From the NCBI GenBank assembly GCA_934630985.1, contig CAKTXO010000030.1:1-15374 (forward strand): a stretch of DNA of 15,374 nucleotides, written 5' to 3'. How positions within the stretch are numbered: position 1 is the stretch's first letter; each line of letters opens with the position of its first letter. This document shows positions 1 through 6,607 of this stretch, piece after piece. Position numbers and translations under genes: made by a program. Source of the stretch: an uncultured Oscillospiraceae bacterium (lineage in GTDB: Bacteria > Bacillota > Clostridia > Oscillospirales > Oscillospiraceae). Below the pieces are notes generated by a model. The model saw only the letters and a list, made by a program, of their open reading frames with translations, had not been told where the DNA came from and made no database searches.

Positions 1-198
1 ACAAGTCTCATATGAACTCCATGCCCTTCAGGCAATTAAAATCTTTTTTAAAGATTTTAATTGGAGTTCAGTATCAACTGTCTGCATTATACTTCATCAC
101 TTTAGAGAAGTAAAGTACTAAATTGCGGTTTTGTGCATTTTTGGCACAGTGCATAAAGGAGCGGAAAATATCAGAAAAAAATCCGGCAAGGTGCAAAA
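1..198. other. Non-coding segment at left edge
   Basis: I see no convincing gene here: no open frame with a ribosome binding site and no tRNA-like fold. The stretch is AT-rich and holds the compound hairpin described at 13-70, plus short inverted repeats such as TGTGC (134-138) with GCACA (146-150) and TACTTC with GAAGTA around 90-112. It is the downstream flank of the minus-strand cellobiose phosphorylase unit. Its left part may be the 3' or 5' flank of a gene outside the window. Confidence 0.6.
13..70. repeat. Compound AT-rich hairpin (three-arm structure)
   Basis: A perfect 13-bp stem, AATTAAAATCTTT (34-46) and AAAGATTTTAATT (50-62), has a TTT loop. It is enclosed by a second pairing, TGAACTCC (13-20) with GGAGTTCA (63-70). 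The 5' side between the stems holds a small hairpin, TGCC (22-25) with GGCA (31-34). Together they fold as a three-way junction. It could be a bidirectional terminator of a neighbouring gene outside the window or a small repeat unit. Only one copy is present here. Confidence 0.55.
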
Positions 199-224
199 GG
201 GCTGCCGCAAAAATGCGGCAGCCC
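199..224 (-). terminator. Distal copy of duplicated terminator hairpin (GH94 gene)
   Basis: Perfect 11-bp stem GGGCTGCCGCA (199-209) / TGCGGCAGCCC (214-224) with an AAAA loop. Read on the minus strand it is followed by TTTTGCACC, the only T-run near either hairpin copy. It therefore looks like the original end of the terminator of the upstream minus-strand gene. The same stem recurs at 409-434, exactly on the other side of the inserted 184-bp element. Confidence 0.7.
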
Positions 225-408
225 TCAGACTATTGAAAAACCATGTCATTGCGAGGCAGTGCGCACACTGCCGTGGCAATCCCCAGAATTTTCAAACATT
301 TTAGACCCTAAACCAGTGACTTTTACTTCTATCCGGGGGATTCCCACACCACTTAAGCGGACTGGTTCGGAATGACAACGTATATTGGGGGCTTTTTTGA
401 CACGCTGA
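225..408 (-). mobile_element. 184-bp terminator-nested miniature element, copy A
   Basis: A non-coding 184-bp unit oriented on the minus strand. Its ends are imperfect inverted repeats: TCAGCGTGTCAAAAAAGCC at one end and TCAGACTATTGAAAAACC at the other. Inside are two REP-like imperfect palindromes, one built on GTCATTCCGAACC...GGAATCCCCC and one on GGGATTGCC...GGCAATGAC-type sequence around a GGCAGTG/CACTGCC stem. It differs from copy C at only a handful of positions (for example 230-236 and around 275-282 and 305). It is flanked by two copies of the terminator hairpin. No open reading frame is plausible, so any transposition would need an enzyme encoded elsewhere. Confidence 0.8.
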
Positions 409-434
409 GGGCTGCCGCAATTTTGCGGCAGCCC
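409..434 (-). terminator. Proximal copy of duplicated terminator hairpin (GH94 gene)
   Basis: This is the first hairpin met by transcripts of the cellobiose phosphorylase gene, 17 bases after its stop. The stem arms are identical to those at 199-224; only the loop differs (ATTT against AAAA). On the minus strand it runs straight into the element (TCAGCG...) with no T-tract, so on its own it should terminate less well than the distal copy. Confidence 0.65.
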
Positions 435-450
435 CATTGGCAAAGATTCT

Positions 451-2868
451 TTACAGGCTGACTTCCACCTGAACGGTCTTCTTGTCACTCAGAGGTACGA
501 TGTGGCCATCCACGGCCTGGCCGTCCACGGTCATGCCGGGCTTGCCGGTGCGCCCCACGTGCACCACATACTCGGTGCCCCGGAATCTCCGGGTGACGGT
601 GTATTCCTTCCAGTCGTCGGGGATGCAGGGCTGAATCCGCAGACCCTGGTAGTCCGGGTAGATACCCAGGATGGCCTGGGAGATGGACAGGAAGGTCCAG
701 CTTGCGGTGCCGGTGAGCCAGCTGTTCTTGGCGTGACCCGGGGCGCCGGAGGCGCGGCCGGTGACCATCTGAGCGTAGCAGTAAGGCTCGGTTTCGTGGA
801 TTTCGCTCTTGTCCTCCAGATAGGCCGGGCAGATCCGACGGTAGATGTCGAAGGCCTCGTTGCCCCGACCCAGAGTGGCCTCGGCGCAGACAATCCAGGG
901 GTTATTGTGGCAGAACACCGCGCCGTTCTCCTTGAATCCGGGAGGATAGGAGGAGATTTCGCCCAGCTCCAGGTGATACTCCGTGTAGCAGGGATCCAGC
1001 AGCTCCACGCCGTACTCGCCCAGCAGACGCTTCCGGGTGGATTCCATGGCCTTCAGACCCTCGCCGGAGTCCTTGCCGATACCGGCCAGGGTGCAGAAGC
1101 CCTGAGGCTCAATAAAGATCTGACCCTCCCGGCACTCGTGGCTGCCCACCTTGTCGCCGTGGGCATCGTAGGCACGGAGGAACCACTCGCCGTCCCAGCC
1201 GTCTTTCAGAACGGCCTTCTCCATGTCGGAAACGGCCTTGGCAATGGTGTCGGCCTCCTCGTTCAGACCCAGCTGACGGCACAGAGCCACATACTCGCTG
1301 CCGTATTTGACGAACATACCGGCGATGAACACGGACTCGGCCACCGGGCCCTCGCTGGGACCGAAGGTCTGGAAGCTTTCGCCGGGCTCGGCGGAGAAGC
1401 AGTTCAGGTTCAGGCAGTCGTTCCAGTCCGCCCGGCCGATGAGAGGTAGCTTGTGGGGGCCCAGGTTGTTCAGGGTGAAGTTTACGCTCCGGCGGACGTG
1501 CTCCAGCAGAGGCACCTCGGTGCCGGGAACGTTGTCGAAGGGGGTGGGATGCTCCAGAATGGAGAAGTCGCCGGTTTCCTTGATGTAGGTGCACACCGCC
1601 CCTACCAGCCACAGGGGATCGTCGTTGAAGCCGCCGCCGATGTCGTTGTTGCCCCGCTTGGTCAGAGGCTGATACTGGTGATAGGTGGAGCCGTCGGCAA
1701 ACTGGATGGAGGCAATGTCGATGATCCGCTCCCGGGCACGGTCGGGAATGATGTGCATGAAGCCGTACAGATCCTGGCAGGAATCCCGGAAGCCCATGCC
1801 CCGGCCGGTGCCGGTTTCGTAGTAGGAGGCGGAACGGCTCATGTTGAAGGTGACCATGCACTGATACTGATGCCAGATGTTCACCATCCGGTTCAGCTTT
1901 TCGTTGTCGGAAACCAGCTGATAGTTGCCCAGCAGCTTGTCCCAGTAGGCGGCAAGCTCCCCGTAGGCGGCGTCCACGGCCTCGGCGGTGGCAAATTTTG
2001 CCATGACCCGCTTGGCGGTGTCCTTGCGGATGACGCCGGGGGCGACGAACTTCTGATCTCTGGGGTTCTTGCCGTAGCCCAGAACGAAGGTGGCCCGCCA
2101 GCTCTCACCGGGAGCAAGGGTGACGGTCATGTGCTGGCAGCCGACGGGATACCAGCCCACGATCTTGGAGAAGGCACTGCGCTCCTCACGAACCAGCTGG
2201 GGATTGGCCCACTCGCCCATGTGACCCAGGAAGGTGTTCCGGTCGGTGTCCCAGCCGGCGGCAGGCCGGTTCACGCCGTAGTAGGCATAGTGATCCCGAC
2301 GCTCCCGGTACTCGGTCTTATGATAGATGACACCGTCCTCTACCTCGGACTCGGCAATATTCAGGTTGCGCTGATAGTTGGTGCTGTCATCCACGGCGTT
2401 CCACAGGCACCATTCCATCAGACCCCAGACGTGAACGTTCTTGGCTTCCTTGGTTTCGTTGGTCAGCACCAGATCGTGAAGCTCGCAGTTCTCACCTACG
2501 GGCACAAAGAAGGTCATCTTGGCGTTCAGACCGTCCTTGGCACTGTTAAAGGTGGTGTAGCCCATGCCGTGGCGGCACTCGTAGCGGTCAAGCTCCGTCT
2601 TGGTGGGAAGAAACCCGGGATTCCAGGCGGGCTTTCCCGCTTCCTTGATGTAGTAGAAGCGGCCGCCCTCGTCGCCGGGGATGGCGTTGTAGCGGTAGCG
2701 CAGCAGACGCTGCAGCTTGGCGTCCCGGTAGAAGCAGTAGCCGCCGCCCGTATTGGAAATCATGCCCAGGAAATCCTCGCTGCCCAGGTAGTTGATCCAG
2801 GGCAGAGGAGTGGCGGGGGTGGTGATGACGTACTCCCGACGGGCATCATCGAAATGACCGAATTTCAT
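451..2868 (-). CDS. Cellobiose phosphorylase, glycoside hydrolase family 94
   Basis: An 805-residue cytoplasmic enzyme that cleaves cellobiose with phosphate to glucose 1-phosphate and glucose, saving ATP in cellulose-derived sugar use. Length and sequence run in parallel with known cellobiose phosphorylases from the N-terminus (MKFGHFDDARREYVIT) to the C-terminal beta region. The N-terminal beta-sandwich covers about 1-270, followed by a helical linker and the (alpha/alpha)6 barrel at about 330-730. The general acid is Asp484 in GRADWNDCLNL, matching Asp490 of the Cellvibrio gilvus enzyme. GMGFRDSCQD (357-366), YHQYQPLTKRGNNDIG (396-411) and FCHNNPW (652-658) are further active-site segments. 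There is no signal peptide. The start is fixed by TAGGAGAG about 8 bases upstream. It is divergent from the LacI gene at 3204, its likely regulator. No sugar transporter lies in the window. A cellodextrin phosphorylase is less likely given the length and motif match. Confidence 0.95.
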   Translation of the reverse strand: MKFGHFDDARREYVITTPATPLPWINYLGSEDFLGMISNTGGGYCFYRDAKLQRLLRYRYNAIPGDEGGRFYYIKEAGKPAWNPGFLPTKTELDRYECRHGMGYTTFNSAKDGLNAKMTFFVPVGENCELHDLVLTNETKEAKNVHVWGLMEWCLWNAVDDSTNYQRNLNIAESEVEDGVIYHKTEYRERRDHYAYYGVNRPAAGWDTDRNTFLGHMGEWANPQLVREERSAFSKIVGWYPVGCQHMTVTLAPGESWRATFVLGYGKNPRDQKFVAPGVIRKDTAKRVMAKFATAEAVDAAYGELAAYWDKLLGNYQLVSDNEKLNRMVNIWHQYQCMVTFNMSRSASYYETGTGRGMGFRDSCQDLYGFMHIIPDRARERIIDIASIQFADGSTYHQYQPLTKRGNNDIGGGFNDDPLWLVGAVCTYIKETGDFSILEHPTPFDNVPGTEVPLLEHVRRSVNFTLNNLGPHKLPLIGRADWNDCLNLNCFSAEPGESFQTFGPSEGPVAESVFIAGMFVKYGSEYVALCRQLGLNEEADTIAKAVSDMEKAVLKDGWDGEWFLRAYDAHGDKVGSHECREGQIFIEPQGFCTLAGIGKDSGEGLKAMESTRKRLLGEYGVELLDPCYTEYHLELGEISSYPPGFKENGAVFCHNNPWIVCAEATLGRGNEAFDIYRRICPAYLEDKSEIHETEPYCYAQMVTGRASGAPGHAKNSWLTGTASWTFLSISQAILGIYPDYQGLRIQPCIPDDWKEYTVTRRFRGTEYVVHVGRTGKPGMTVDGQAVDGHIVPLSDKKTVQVEVSL

Positions 2869-2901
2869 ATGTGCACTCTCCTAACTTGTCATAGTTGCGG
2901 G

Positions 2902-2914
2902 AACGATAACGATT
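2902..2914. promoter_or_regulatory. Possible LacI-family operator in GH94 leader
   Basis: AACGATAACGATT carries a repeated ACGAT and a partly symmetrical CG-(N4)-CG core. It lies between the predicted minus-strand promoter and the GH94 start, where a bound repressor could block elongation. It is not a clean palindrome and differs from the better operator at 3167-3176, so this is a weak call. Confidence 0.3.
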
Positions 2915-2945
2915 AAGCTGCCGAAGCCCGCTGCATTACATTCAT

Positions 2946-2974
2946 AGCATAGCGGATTTATCCTGGAAATGCAA
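2946..2974 (-). promoter_or_regulatory. Predicted sigma-A promoter of cellobiose phosphorylase
   Basis: On the minus strand a -35 box TTGCAT (2974-2969) is followed after 17 bases by a -10 box TATGCT (2951-2946). Transcription would start near 2939, giving a leader of about 70 bases before the GH94 start codon. The boxes are imperfect, as expected of a regulated promoter. Confidence 0.5.
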
Positions 2975-3128
2975 GACTTTTTTTCGCAAAATCAGAACTT
3001 TTTCCGAAGGAAATAGAGAAATATTTTTGCGGCAGAAATTTGCGTTGCCATAATAGACAAAATGCGAGACGCAAAATGTATGATATCAACAAAAAATCAA
3101 GATTTCCGAAAATGGCGAAAAGTAAGCA

Positions 3129-3157
3129 TTGCTTTTTTTCGCTTTTTCGGGTATATT
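3129..3157 (+). promoter_or_regulatory. Predicted sigma-A promoter of the LacI-family gene
   Basis: TTGCTT (3129-3134), a 17-base spacer, then TATATT (3152-3157). The predicted start near 3164 lies immediately before the palindrome at 3167-3176, so a repressor bound there would block its own transcription. Confidence 0.5.
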
Positions 3158-3166
3158 TATAAGGCG

Positions 3167-3176
3167 AAAACGTTTT
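3167..3176. promoter_or_regulatory. LacI-family operator (autoregulation)
   Basis: AAAACGTTTT is a perfect 10-bp palindrome with the central CG typical of LacI/GalR-family operators (wider context GCGAAAACGTTTTAG). It sits at about +3 to +12 of the predicted LacI-gene transcript and about 190 bases upstream of the predicted GH94 transcription start. It is the best candidate binding site for the adjacent regulator. Confidence 0.65.
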
Positions 3177-3203
3177 AGATTTAAGGAAAGGAAGGGGTTA
3201 ACC

Positions 3204-4211
3204 TTGGTATCCATGAAGGACATTGCCCAGGCCTGCGGTGTCTCCGTGGCCACGGTGAGCAAGGCGCTGAACGGGCAGCCGGACATCGGCGAGGAGACTC
3301 GGGTTCGGGTATGCGAAATGGCTCAGAAAATGGGCTATACCGTCAATTCTGCCGCCCGTGCCCTGAAAATCAACCGCACCTACCATCTGGGCGTGCTGTT
3401 TGTGGACGAGAAGCGCAGCGGCCTGGGACATGAGTATTTTTCCACCGTTCTGGAAAGCTTCAAGACGGAGTCCGAGCGGCACGGCTACGATATCACCTTT
3501 ATCAATCGCAATGTGGGCGGCAAGCCCACTTCCTATTTGCAGCACTGCCGCTACCGGGGCGTGGACGGGGTGGTCATCGCCTGCGTGGACTTCCAGGATC
3601 CCCTGGTTCGGGAGCTGGCGGAAAGCGATCTGCCCCTGGTGACGCTGGATCATGTGTTCAACAACCGGCTGGCGGTGATGTCCGACAACGTCCAGGGCGT
3701 GGAGGCTCTGGTGCGCTACGCCTATCAGATGGGTCACCGGCGGATTGCCTTCCTCCACGGCGAAACCACCACCGTTACCCAGAACCGGCTGGTGGGCTTC
3801 TACCGAGCCTGCGAGGAACTGGGGCTGGAAATTCCGGAGGAATATGTCCGGGAGGCGGCTTATCACGACCCGGATTACTGCGCGGCGACTACCATGGAAC
3901 TGATGCAGCTGCCGGAGCGGCCTACCTGTATTCTGTTCCCGGACGATTACTCCTATGTAGGCGGCCAGAACGCCCTGGCACAGATGGGTCTTCAGATTCC
4001 GGAGGATGTGTCGGTTATGGGCTACGACGGCATTCACCTGGCGCGGGTGTTGGGGCTGACCACCTATCGTCAGGACACCGAGGCTCTGGGCAGAATCGCC
4101 GCCGAGCGGCTGATCAGCCTGATTGAGCATCCCAAGACCACCCTGGTGGATCGGATTATGGTTTCCGGTGAACTGATTCCGGGGAAGACTGTCAAACGGC
4201 TGACGAAGTAA
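3204..4211 (+). CDS. LacI/GalR-family transcriptional regulator
   Basis: A 335-residue repressor. The N-terminal helix-turn-helix MKDIAQACGVSVATVSKALNG (residues 4-24) and the hinge helix SAARALKI (49-56, Leu53 the usual minor-groove residue) are followed by a periplasmic-binding-protein-like effector domain (about 60-335) that normally binds a sugar. I start it at TTG 3204 because AAGGAAGGGG ends 6 bases upstream and the product MVSMKDIAQ matches the family's usual N-terminus. ATG 3213 is 15 bases from the ribosome binding site, and an upstream TTG at 3129 lies within the promoter. Divergence from the cellobiose phosphorylase gene suggests cellobiose or a related beta-glucoside as effector; this is inference. 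The terminator is duplicated around a mobile element (4223-4456). Confidence 0.93.
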   Translation: MVSMKDIAQACGVSVATVSKALNGQPDIGEETRVRVCEMAQKMGYTVNSAARALKINRTYHLGVLFVDEKRSGLGHEYFSTVLESFKTESERHGYDITFINRNVGGKPTSYLQHCRYRGVDGVVIACVDFQDPLVRELAESDLPLVTLDHVFNNRLAVMSDNVQGVEALVRYAYQMGHRRIAFLHGETTTVTQNRLVGFYRACEELGLEIPEEYVREAAYHDPDYCAATTMELMQLPERPTCILFPDDYSYVGGQNALAQMGLQIPEDVSVMGYDGIHLARVLGLTTYRQDTEALGRIAAERLISLIEHPKTTLVDRIMVSGELIPGKTVKRLTK

Positions 4212-4222
4212 AGAAGGAAAAG

Positions 4223-4249
4223 GAGCCTCCGGGGAACCCCAGGAGGCTC
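4223..4249 (+). terminator. Proximal copy of duplicated terminator hairpin (LacI gene)
   Basis: Stem GAGCCTCC (4223-4230) / GGAGGCTC (4242-4249), extended inward by GGGG/CCCC. It starts 11 bases after the LacI stop codon. Its last two bases also form the start of the inserted element (TCAGCG). No T-tract follows, because the element interrupts it. Confidence 0.65.
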
Positions 4250-4431
4250 AGCGTGTCAAAAAAGCCCCGAATATACGTTGTCATTCCGAACCAGTCCGCT
4301 TAAGTGGTGTGGCAATCCCCCGGATAGAAGTAAAAGCCACTGGTTTAGGATCTAAAATGTTTGAAAATTAGGGGGATTGCCACGGCAGTGTGCGCACTGC
4401 CTCGCAATGACATGGTTTTTCGACAGTCTGA
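4248..4431 (+). mobile_element. 184-bp terminator-nested miniature element, copy B
   Basis: The same unit as copies A and C, on the plus strand, from TCAGCG to GTCTGA, exactly 184 bp. I count about three differences from copy C (at 4269, 4313 and 4337). It sits between direct repeats of the LacI terminator hairpin, 23 bp each (4225-4247 and 4432-4454). The REP-like palindromes are at about 4278-4322 and 4371-4415. It encodes nothing recognisable. Confidence 0.82.
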
Positions 4432-4456
4432 GCCTCCGGGAACCCCCCGGAGGCTC
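4430..4456 (+). terminator. Distal copy of duplicated terminator hairpin (LacI gene)
   Basis: Stem GAGCCTCCGGG (4430-4440) / CCCGGAGGCTC (4446-4456), followed by TGGTTTGTTT, a weak T-rich tail. It repeats the hairpin at 4223-4249 with small changes near the loop, in the same orientation (AACCCC in both loops). Confidence 0.65.
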
Positions 4457-4486
4457 TGGTTTGTTTATGGGAGCGGTTGCGTTTAG

Positions 4487-4600
4487 AGCGTGTCATTGCG
4501 AGCCAGCGGTGAGCTGAATTCTCTTAGGGCGGAATTTTTAGTGAGGCTAGGGGAAACGGATTGCCACACCATCCTGCGGGATGGTTCGCAATGACATGCG
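4487..4600. repeat. Second REP-containing miniature element (about 114 bp)
   Basis: Terminal inverted repeats AGCGTGTCATTGCGA (4487-4501) and TCGCAATGACATGCG (4586-4600) match at 13 of 15 positions. An internal hairpin ACCATCC (4568-4574) / GGATGGT (4579-4585) forms the right REP-like half. The ends share GCGTGTC and the CATTGCGAG/GCAATGACATG motif with the 184-bp family, but the middle is different, so this is a related yet distinct repeat. No open frame is credible. It lies between the LacI and malic enzyme genes, whose 3' ends converge. Confidence 0.6.
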
Positions 4601-4696
4601 TAATACGATTGTTTCCGCAAAACGACACCGAGCGGTACCCAGTGGCCTATAGAATACAGACCAGCGGGGCACGCACTGTCCGTCGGCACAGCCGAC
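4601..4696. other. Gap downstream of malic enzyme with weak hairpin
   Basis: No gene is seen. A small hairpin GTCGGC (4682-4687) / GCCGAC (4691-4696) abuts the malic enzyme stop codon and could be part of its terminator on the minus strand, but there is no T-tract after it. Confidence 0.4.
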
Positions 4697-5869
4697 TTAG
4701 ATACGGGCTACGCCGGACTTTCTGGCGGCTTCGGCCACGGCCTTGGCAACCGCCGCTCCCACTCTCGGGTCAAAGGCTGCGGGGATGATGTAGTTTTCGT
4801 TCAGCTCCTCGTCGGAAATGAGACCGGCCAGAGCGTTGGCCGCGGCTACCTTCATCTCCTCGTTGATATCGCTGGCTCGAACGTCGAAAGCACCCCGGAA
4901 AATGCCCGGGAAGGCCAGCACGTTGTTGATCTGGTTGGGATAATCGCTGCGGCCGGTGGACACCACCTTGGCTCCGCCCGCCTTGGCATCGTCCGGGAAA
5001 ATCTCCGGCGTGGGGTTGGCGCAGGCGAAGACGATGGCATCCTTGTTCATGGTCGCAACCATCTCGGCAGTCAGCGTTCCGGGGGCGGACACGCCGATGA
5101 ATACGTCGGCTCCCCAGATGACATCCGCCAGCTTGCCGGTTTCCTTCTGGAGATTCGTCACCTGAGCCATCTCTTCCTTGATCCAGTTCAGATTCTCCCG
5201 TCCGGCGTAGATCGCGCCCTGCCGGTCGGTCATGACCACGTTCCGGAAGCCCGCGCTGAGCAGCAGCTTCACAATGGCGATGGCCGCCGCGCCGGCACCG
5301 GAGGTGACGATCTTCACATCTTCTTTTTTCTTGCCGACCACCTTCAGAGCGTTGGTCAGGCCTGCCAGGGTAATGACGGCAGTGCCGTGCTGGTCGTCGT
5401 GGAAAATGGGAATGTCGCACTTTTCCTTCAGCTTCCGCTCAATCTCGAAGCACCGGGGGGCGGAGATATCCTCCAGGTTGATGCCGCCGAAGGAGCCGGA
5501 AATCAGATACACGGCGTTGACAAATTCGTCCACATCCTTGGTTTTCACGCAGATGGGGAAGGCGTCCACGTCGCCGAAGGCCTTGAACAGGGCGCACTTG
5601 CCCTCCATAACGGGCATACCCGCCTCCGGGCCGATGTCGCCCAGGCCAAGTACGGCGGAGCCGTCGGTAATGACGGCGCACAGATTGTGCCGCCGGGTCA
5701 GCTCATAGGATTTGTTCACGTCCTTCTGAATTTCCAGACAGGGTGCGGCCACGCCGGGGGTATAGGCCAGGGACAGGTCGTCCTTGGTGGCGCAGGGCAC
5801 GGTGCAGGTCACTTCGATTTTGCCGCCCCACTGCTTGTGCAGTCGCAGGGATTCTTTTGCGTAGTCCAT
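4697..5869 (-). CDS. Malic enzyme (malate dehydrogenase, oxaloacetate-decarboxylating)
   Basis: A 390-residue single-domain-pair malic enzyme that oxidises and decarboxylates malate to pyruvate in the cytoplasm, producing NADH or NADPH. The catalytic N-terminal part has LAYTPGVA (Tyr36), GDIGPEAGMPVMEGKCALFKAFG with the general-base region Lys91, and the metal-binding acids Glu133-Asp134 and Asp158-Asp159 in FHDDQHGTA. The C-terminal NAD(P)-binding fold carries GAGAAA (191-196), CANPTPEIFPDDA and NQINN (312-316). The length is that of the short bacterial form without the phosphotransacetylase extension. AAGGAGG lies about 8 bases before the start codon. It is divergent from the DtxR-family gene. 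Cofactor choice cannot be fixed by eye. Confidence 0.93.
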   Translation of the reverse strand: MDYAKESLRLHKQWGGKIEVTCTVPCATKDDLSLAYTPGVAAPCLEIQKDVNKSYELTRRHNLCAVITDGSAVLGLGDIGPEAGMPVMEGKCALFKAFGDVDAFPICVKTKDVDEFVNAVYLISGSFGGINLEDISAPRCFEIERKLKEKCDIPIFHDDQHGTAVITLAGLTNALKVVGKKKEDVKIVTSGAGAAAIAIVKLLLSAGFRNVVMTDRQGAIYAGRENLNWIKEEMAQVTNLQKETGKLADVIWGADVFIGVSAPGTLTAEMVATMNKDAIVFACANPTPEIFPDDAKAGGAKVVSTGRSDYPNQINNVLAFPGIFRGAFDVRASDINEEMKVAAANALAGLISDEELNENYIIPAAFDPRVGAAVAKAVAEAARKSGVARI

Positions 5870-5900
5870 AGGGGATTCCTCCTTATAATTGCTTATCCAT

Positions 5901-5929
5901 AATTTACACTATTTTTCCCAATTTGGAAA
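5901..5929 (-). promoter_or_regulatory. Candidate promoter and palindrome for malic enzyme
   Basis: On the minus strand TTTCCA (5929-5924), 17 bases, then TAAATT (5906-5901). The -35 region lies within a near-perfect 16-bp palindrome (5914-5929, TTTCC...GGAAA around CAATTT), which could be a regulator site. The boxes are weak matches. Confidence 0.4.
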
Positions 5930-5957
5930 GACCCGAGAAAAGAAAAAACTTAAGTTC

Positions 5958-5986
5958 TTGCATTCTGCCCAAAGCTGTGGTATTCT
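5958..5986 (+). promoter_or_regulatory. Predicted sigma-A promoter of the DtxR-family gene
   Basis: TTGCAT (5958-5963), a 17-base spacer and TATTCT (5981-5986). The -10 box overlaps the inverted repeat at 5982-5998, which fits a repressed promoter. Confidence 0.55.
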
Positions 5987-5998
5987 AATGAATAGAAT
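5982..5998. promoter_or_regulatory. Candidate operator, inverted repeat over -10 and start
   Basis: ATTCTA (5982-5987) and TAGAAT (5993-5998) form a perfect 6-bp inverted repeat with a 5-base spacer, covering the -10 box and predicted start of the DtxR-family gene. Position and symmetry suggest autoregulation. The sequence is not the textbook MntR or DtxR box. Confidence 0.45.
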
Positions 5999-6025
5999 TC
6001 GGAAAAATGAAGGAGGGGGATTGCT

Positions 6026-6409
6026 GTGAGTCTCCATGAATCCGGGGAGATGTACCTGGAGGCCATTCTGGTGCTGAACCAGAAGAACGGCTTTACCCGC
6101 AGCGTGGATGTGGGCGAGTATCTGGGATATTCCAAGCCCAGCGTCTCCCGGGCAATGGGCATTCTGCGTAAGGGCGGCTATGTGCGGGTGGAGGACACCG
6201 GAGCCTTGATTCTCACCGACGCGGGCCGGGAAGTGGCGGAAAAAATCTACGAGCGGCACACGGTGCTGTCCCGGCTGCTGATTGAGCTGGGGGTATCGGA
6301 GGGCACCGCCCTGGCGGATGCCTGCAAGATGGAGCATACCATTTCCGATGAATCCTTCCGGGCTTTGAAGCAGCACTACGCAAATTGGATGGAGAAAAAG
6401 CCGGTGTGA
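6026..6409 (+). CDS. DtxR-family metal-dependent regulator, short form
   Basis: A 127-residue protein: an N-terminal winged helix (about 1-65, with the recognition segment YSKPSVSRAMGILRKGGYV) and a metal-binding/dimerisation domain (about 66-127). It lacks the SH3-like third domain of DtxR, so in length it resembles MntR. The second metal site reads Met9, Cys100, Glu103 and His104 (from EMYLEAI and ADACKMEH). Those are the DtxR/IdeR iron-site residues rather than the Asp and Glu of MntR; His78 is also present. Iron or another divalent metal sensing is therefore possible, with manganese less certain. The start is GTG 6026, with AGGAGGGGG 6 bases upstream. The stop codon lies inside the first terminator hairpin, which is duplicated around element copy C. 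Its targets are not evident from the neighbours. Confidence 0.88.
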   Translation: MSLHESGEMYLEAILVLNQKNGFTRSVDVGEYLGYSKPSVSRAMGILRKGGYVRVEDTGALILTDAGREVAEKIYERHTVLSRLLIELGVSEGTALADACKMEHTISDESFRALKQHYANWMEKKPV

Positions 6410-6425
6410 GTTTCACACCGGCTTT
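6397..6425 (+). terminator. Proximal copy of duplicated terminator hairpin (DtxR-family gene)
   Basis: A 13-bp stem AAAGCCGGTGTGA (6397-6409) / TCACACCGGCTTT (6413-6425). It includes the stop codon of the regulator gene. The A-run before it makes it a possible terminator on the opposite strand as well. On the plus strand it is cut off from a T-tract by the element. Confidence 0.65.
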
Positions 6426-6607
6426 AGCGTGTCAAAAAAGCCCCCAATATACGTTGTCATTCCGAACCAGTCCGCTTAAGTGGTGTGGGAATCCCCCGGA
6501 TAGAAGTAAAAGTCACTGGTTTAGGATCTAAAATGTTTGAAAATTAGGGGGATTGCCACGGCAGTGTGCGCACTGCCTCGCAATGACATGGTTTTTCGAC
6601 AGTCTGA
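6424..6607 (+). mobile_element. 184-bp terminator-nested miniature element, copy C
   Basis: Third copy, plus strand, from TTAGCG (one base off the TCAGCG of the others) to GTCTGA, exactly 184 bp. It is flanked by 25-bp direct repeats of the local terminator hairpin (6399-6423 and 6608-6632), which differ at one base. Terminal inverted repeats and the two REP-like palindromes are as in copies A and B. Confidence 0.82.

Noticed and set aside
246..488. 80-codon minus-strand frame over element copy A
   Set aside because: It starts inside the 3' end of the GH94 gene and crosses the hairpin and the repeat. The other two element copies do not keep an equivalent gene.
1453..2916. Long plus-strand open frame (487 codons) opposite the cellobiose phosphorylase gene
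   Set aside because: It runs antisense to a complete, well-recognised GH94 gene. Its product is a low-complexity Gly/Val/Ala-rich sequence without domains. GC-rich codon use opens the opposite frame.
3129..3203. N-terminal extension of the LacI-family protein
   Set aside because: The TTG at 3129 is inside the predicted -35 box, there is no ribosome binding site, and the extra residues do not resemble the family. TTG 3204 has a good site and the usual N-terminus.
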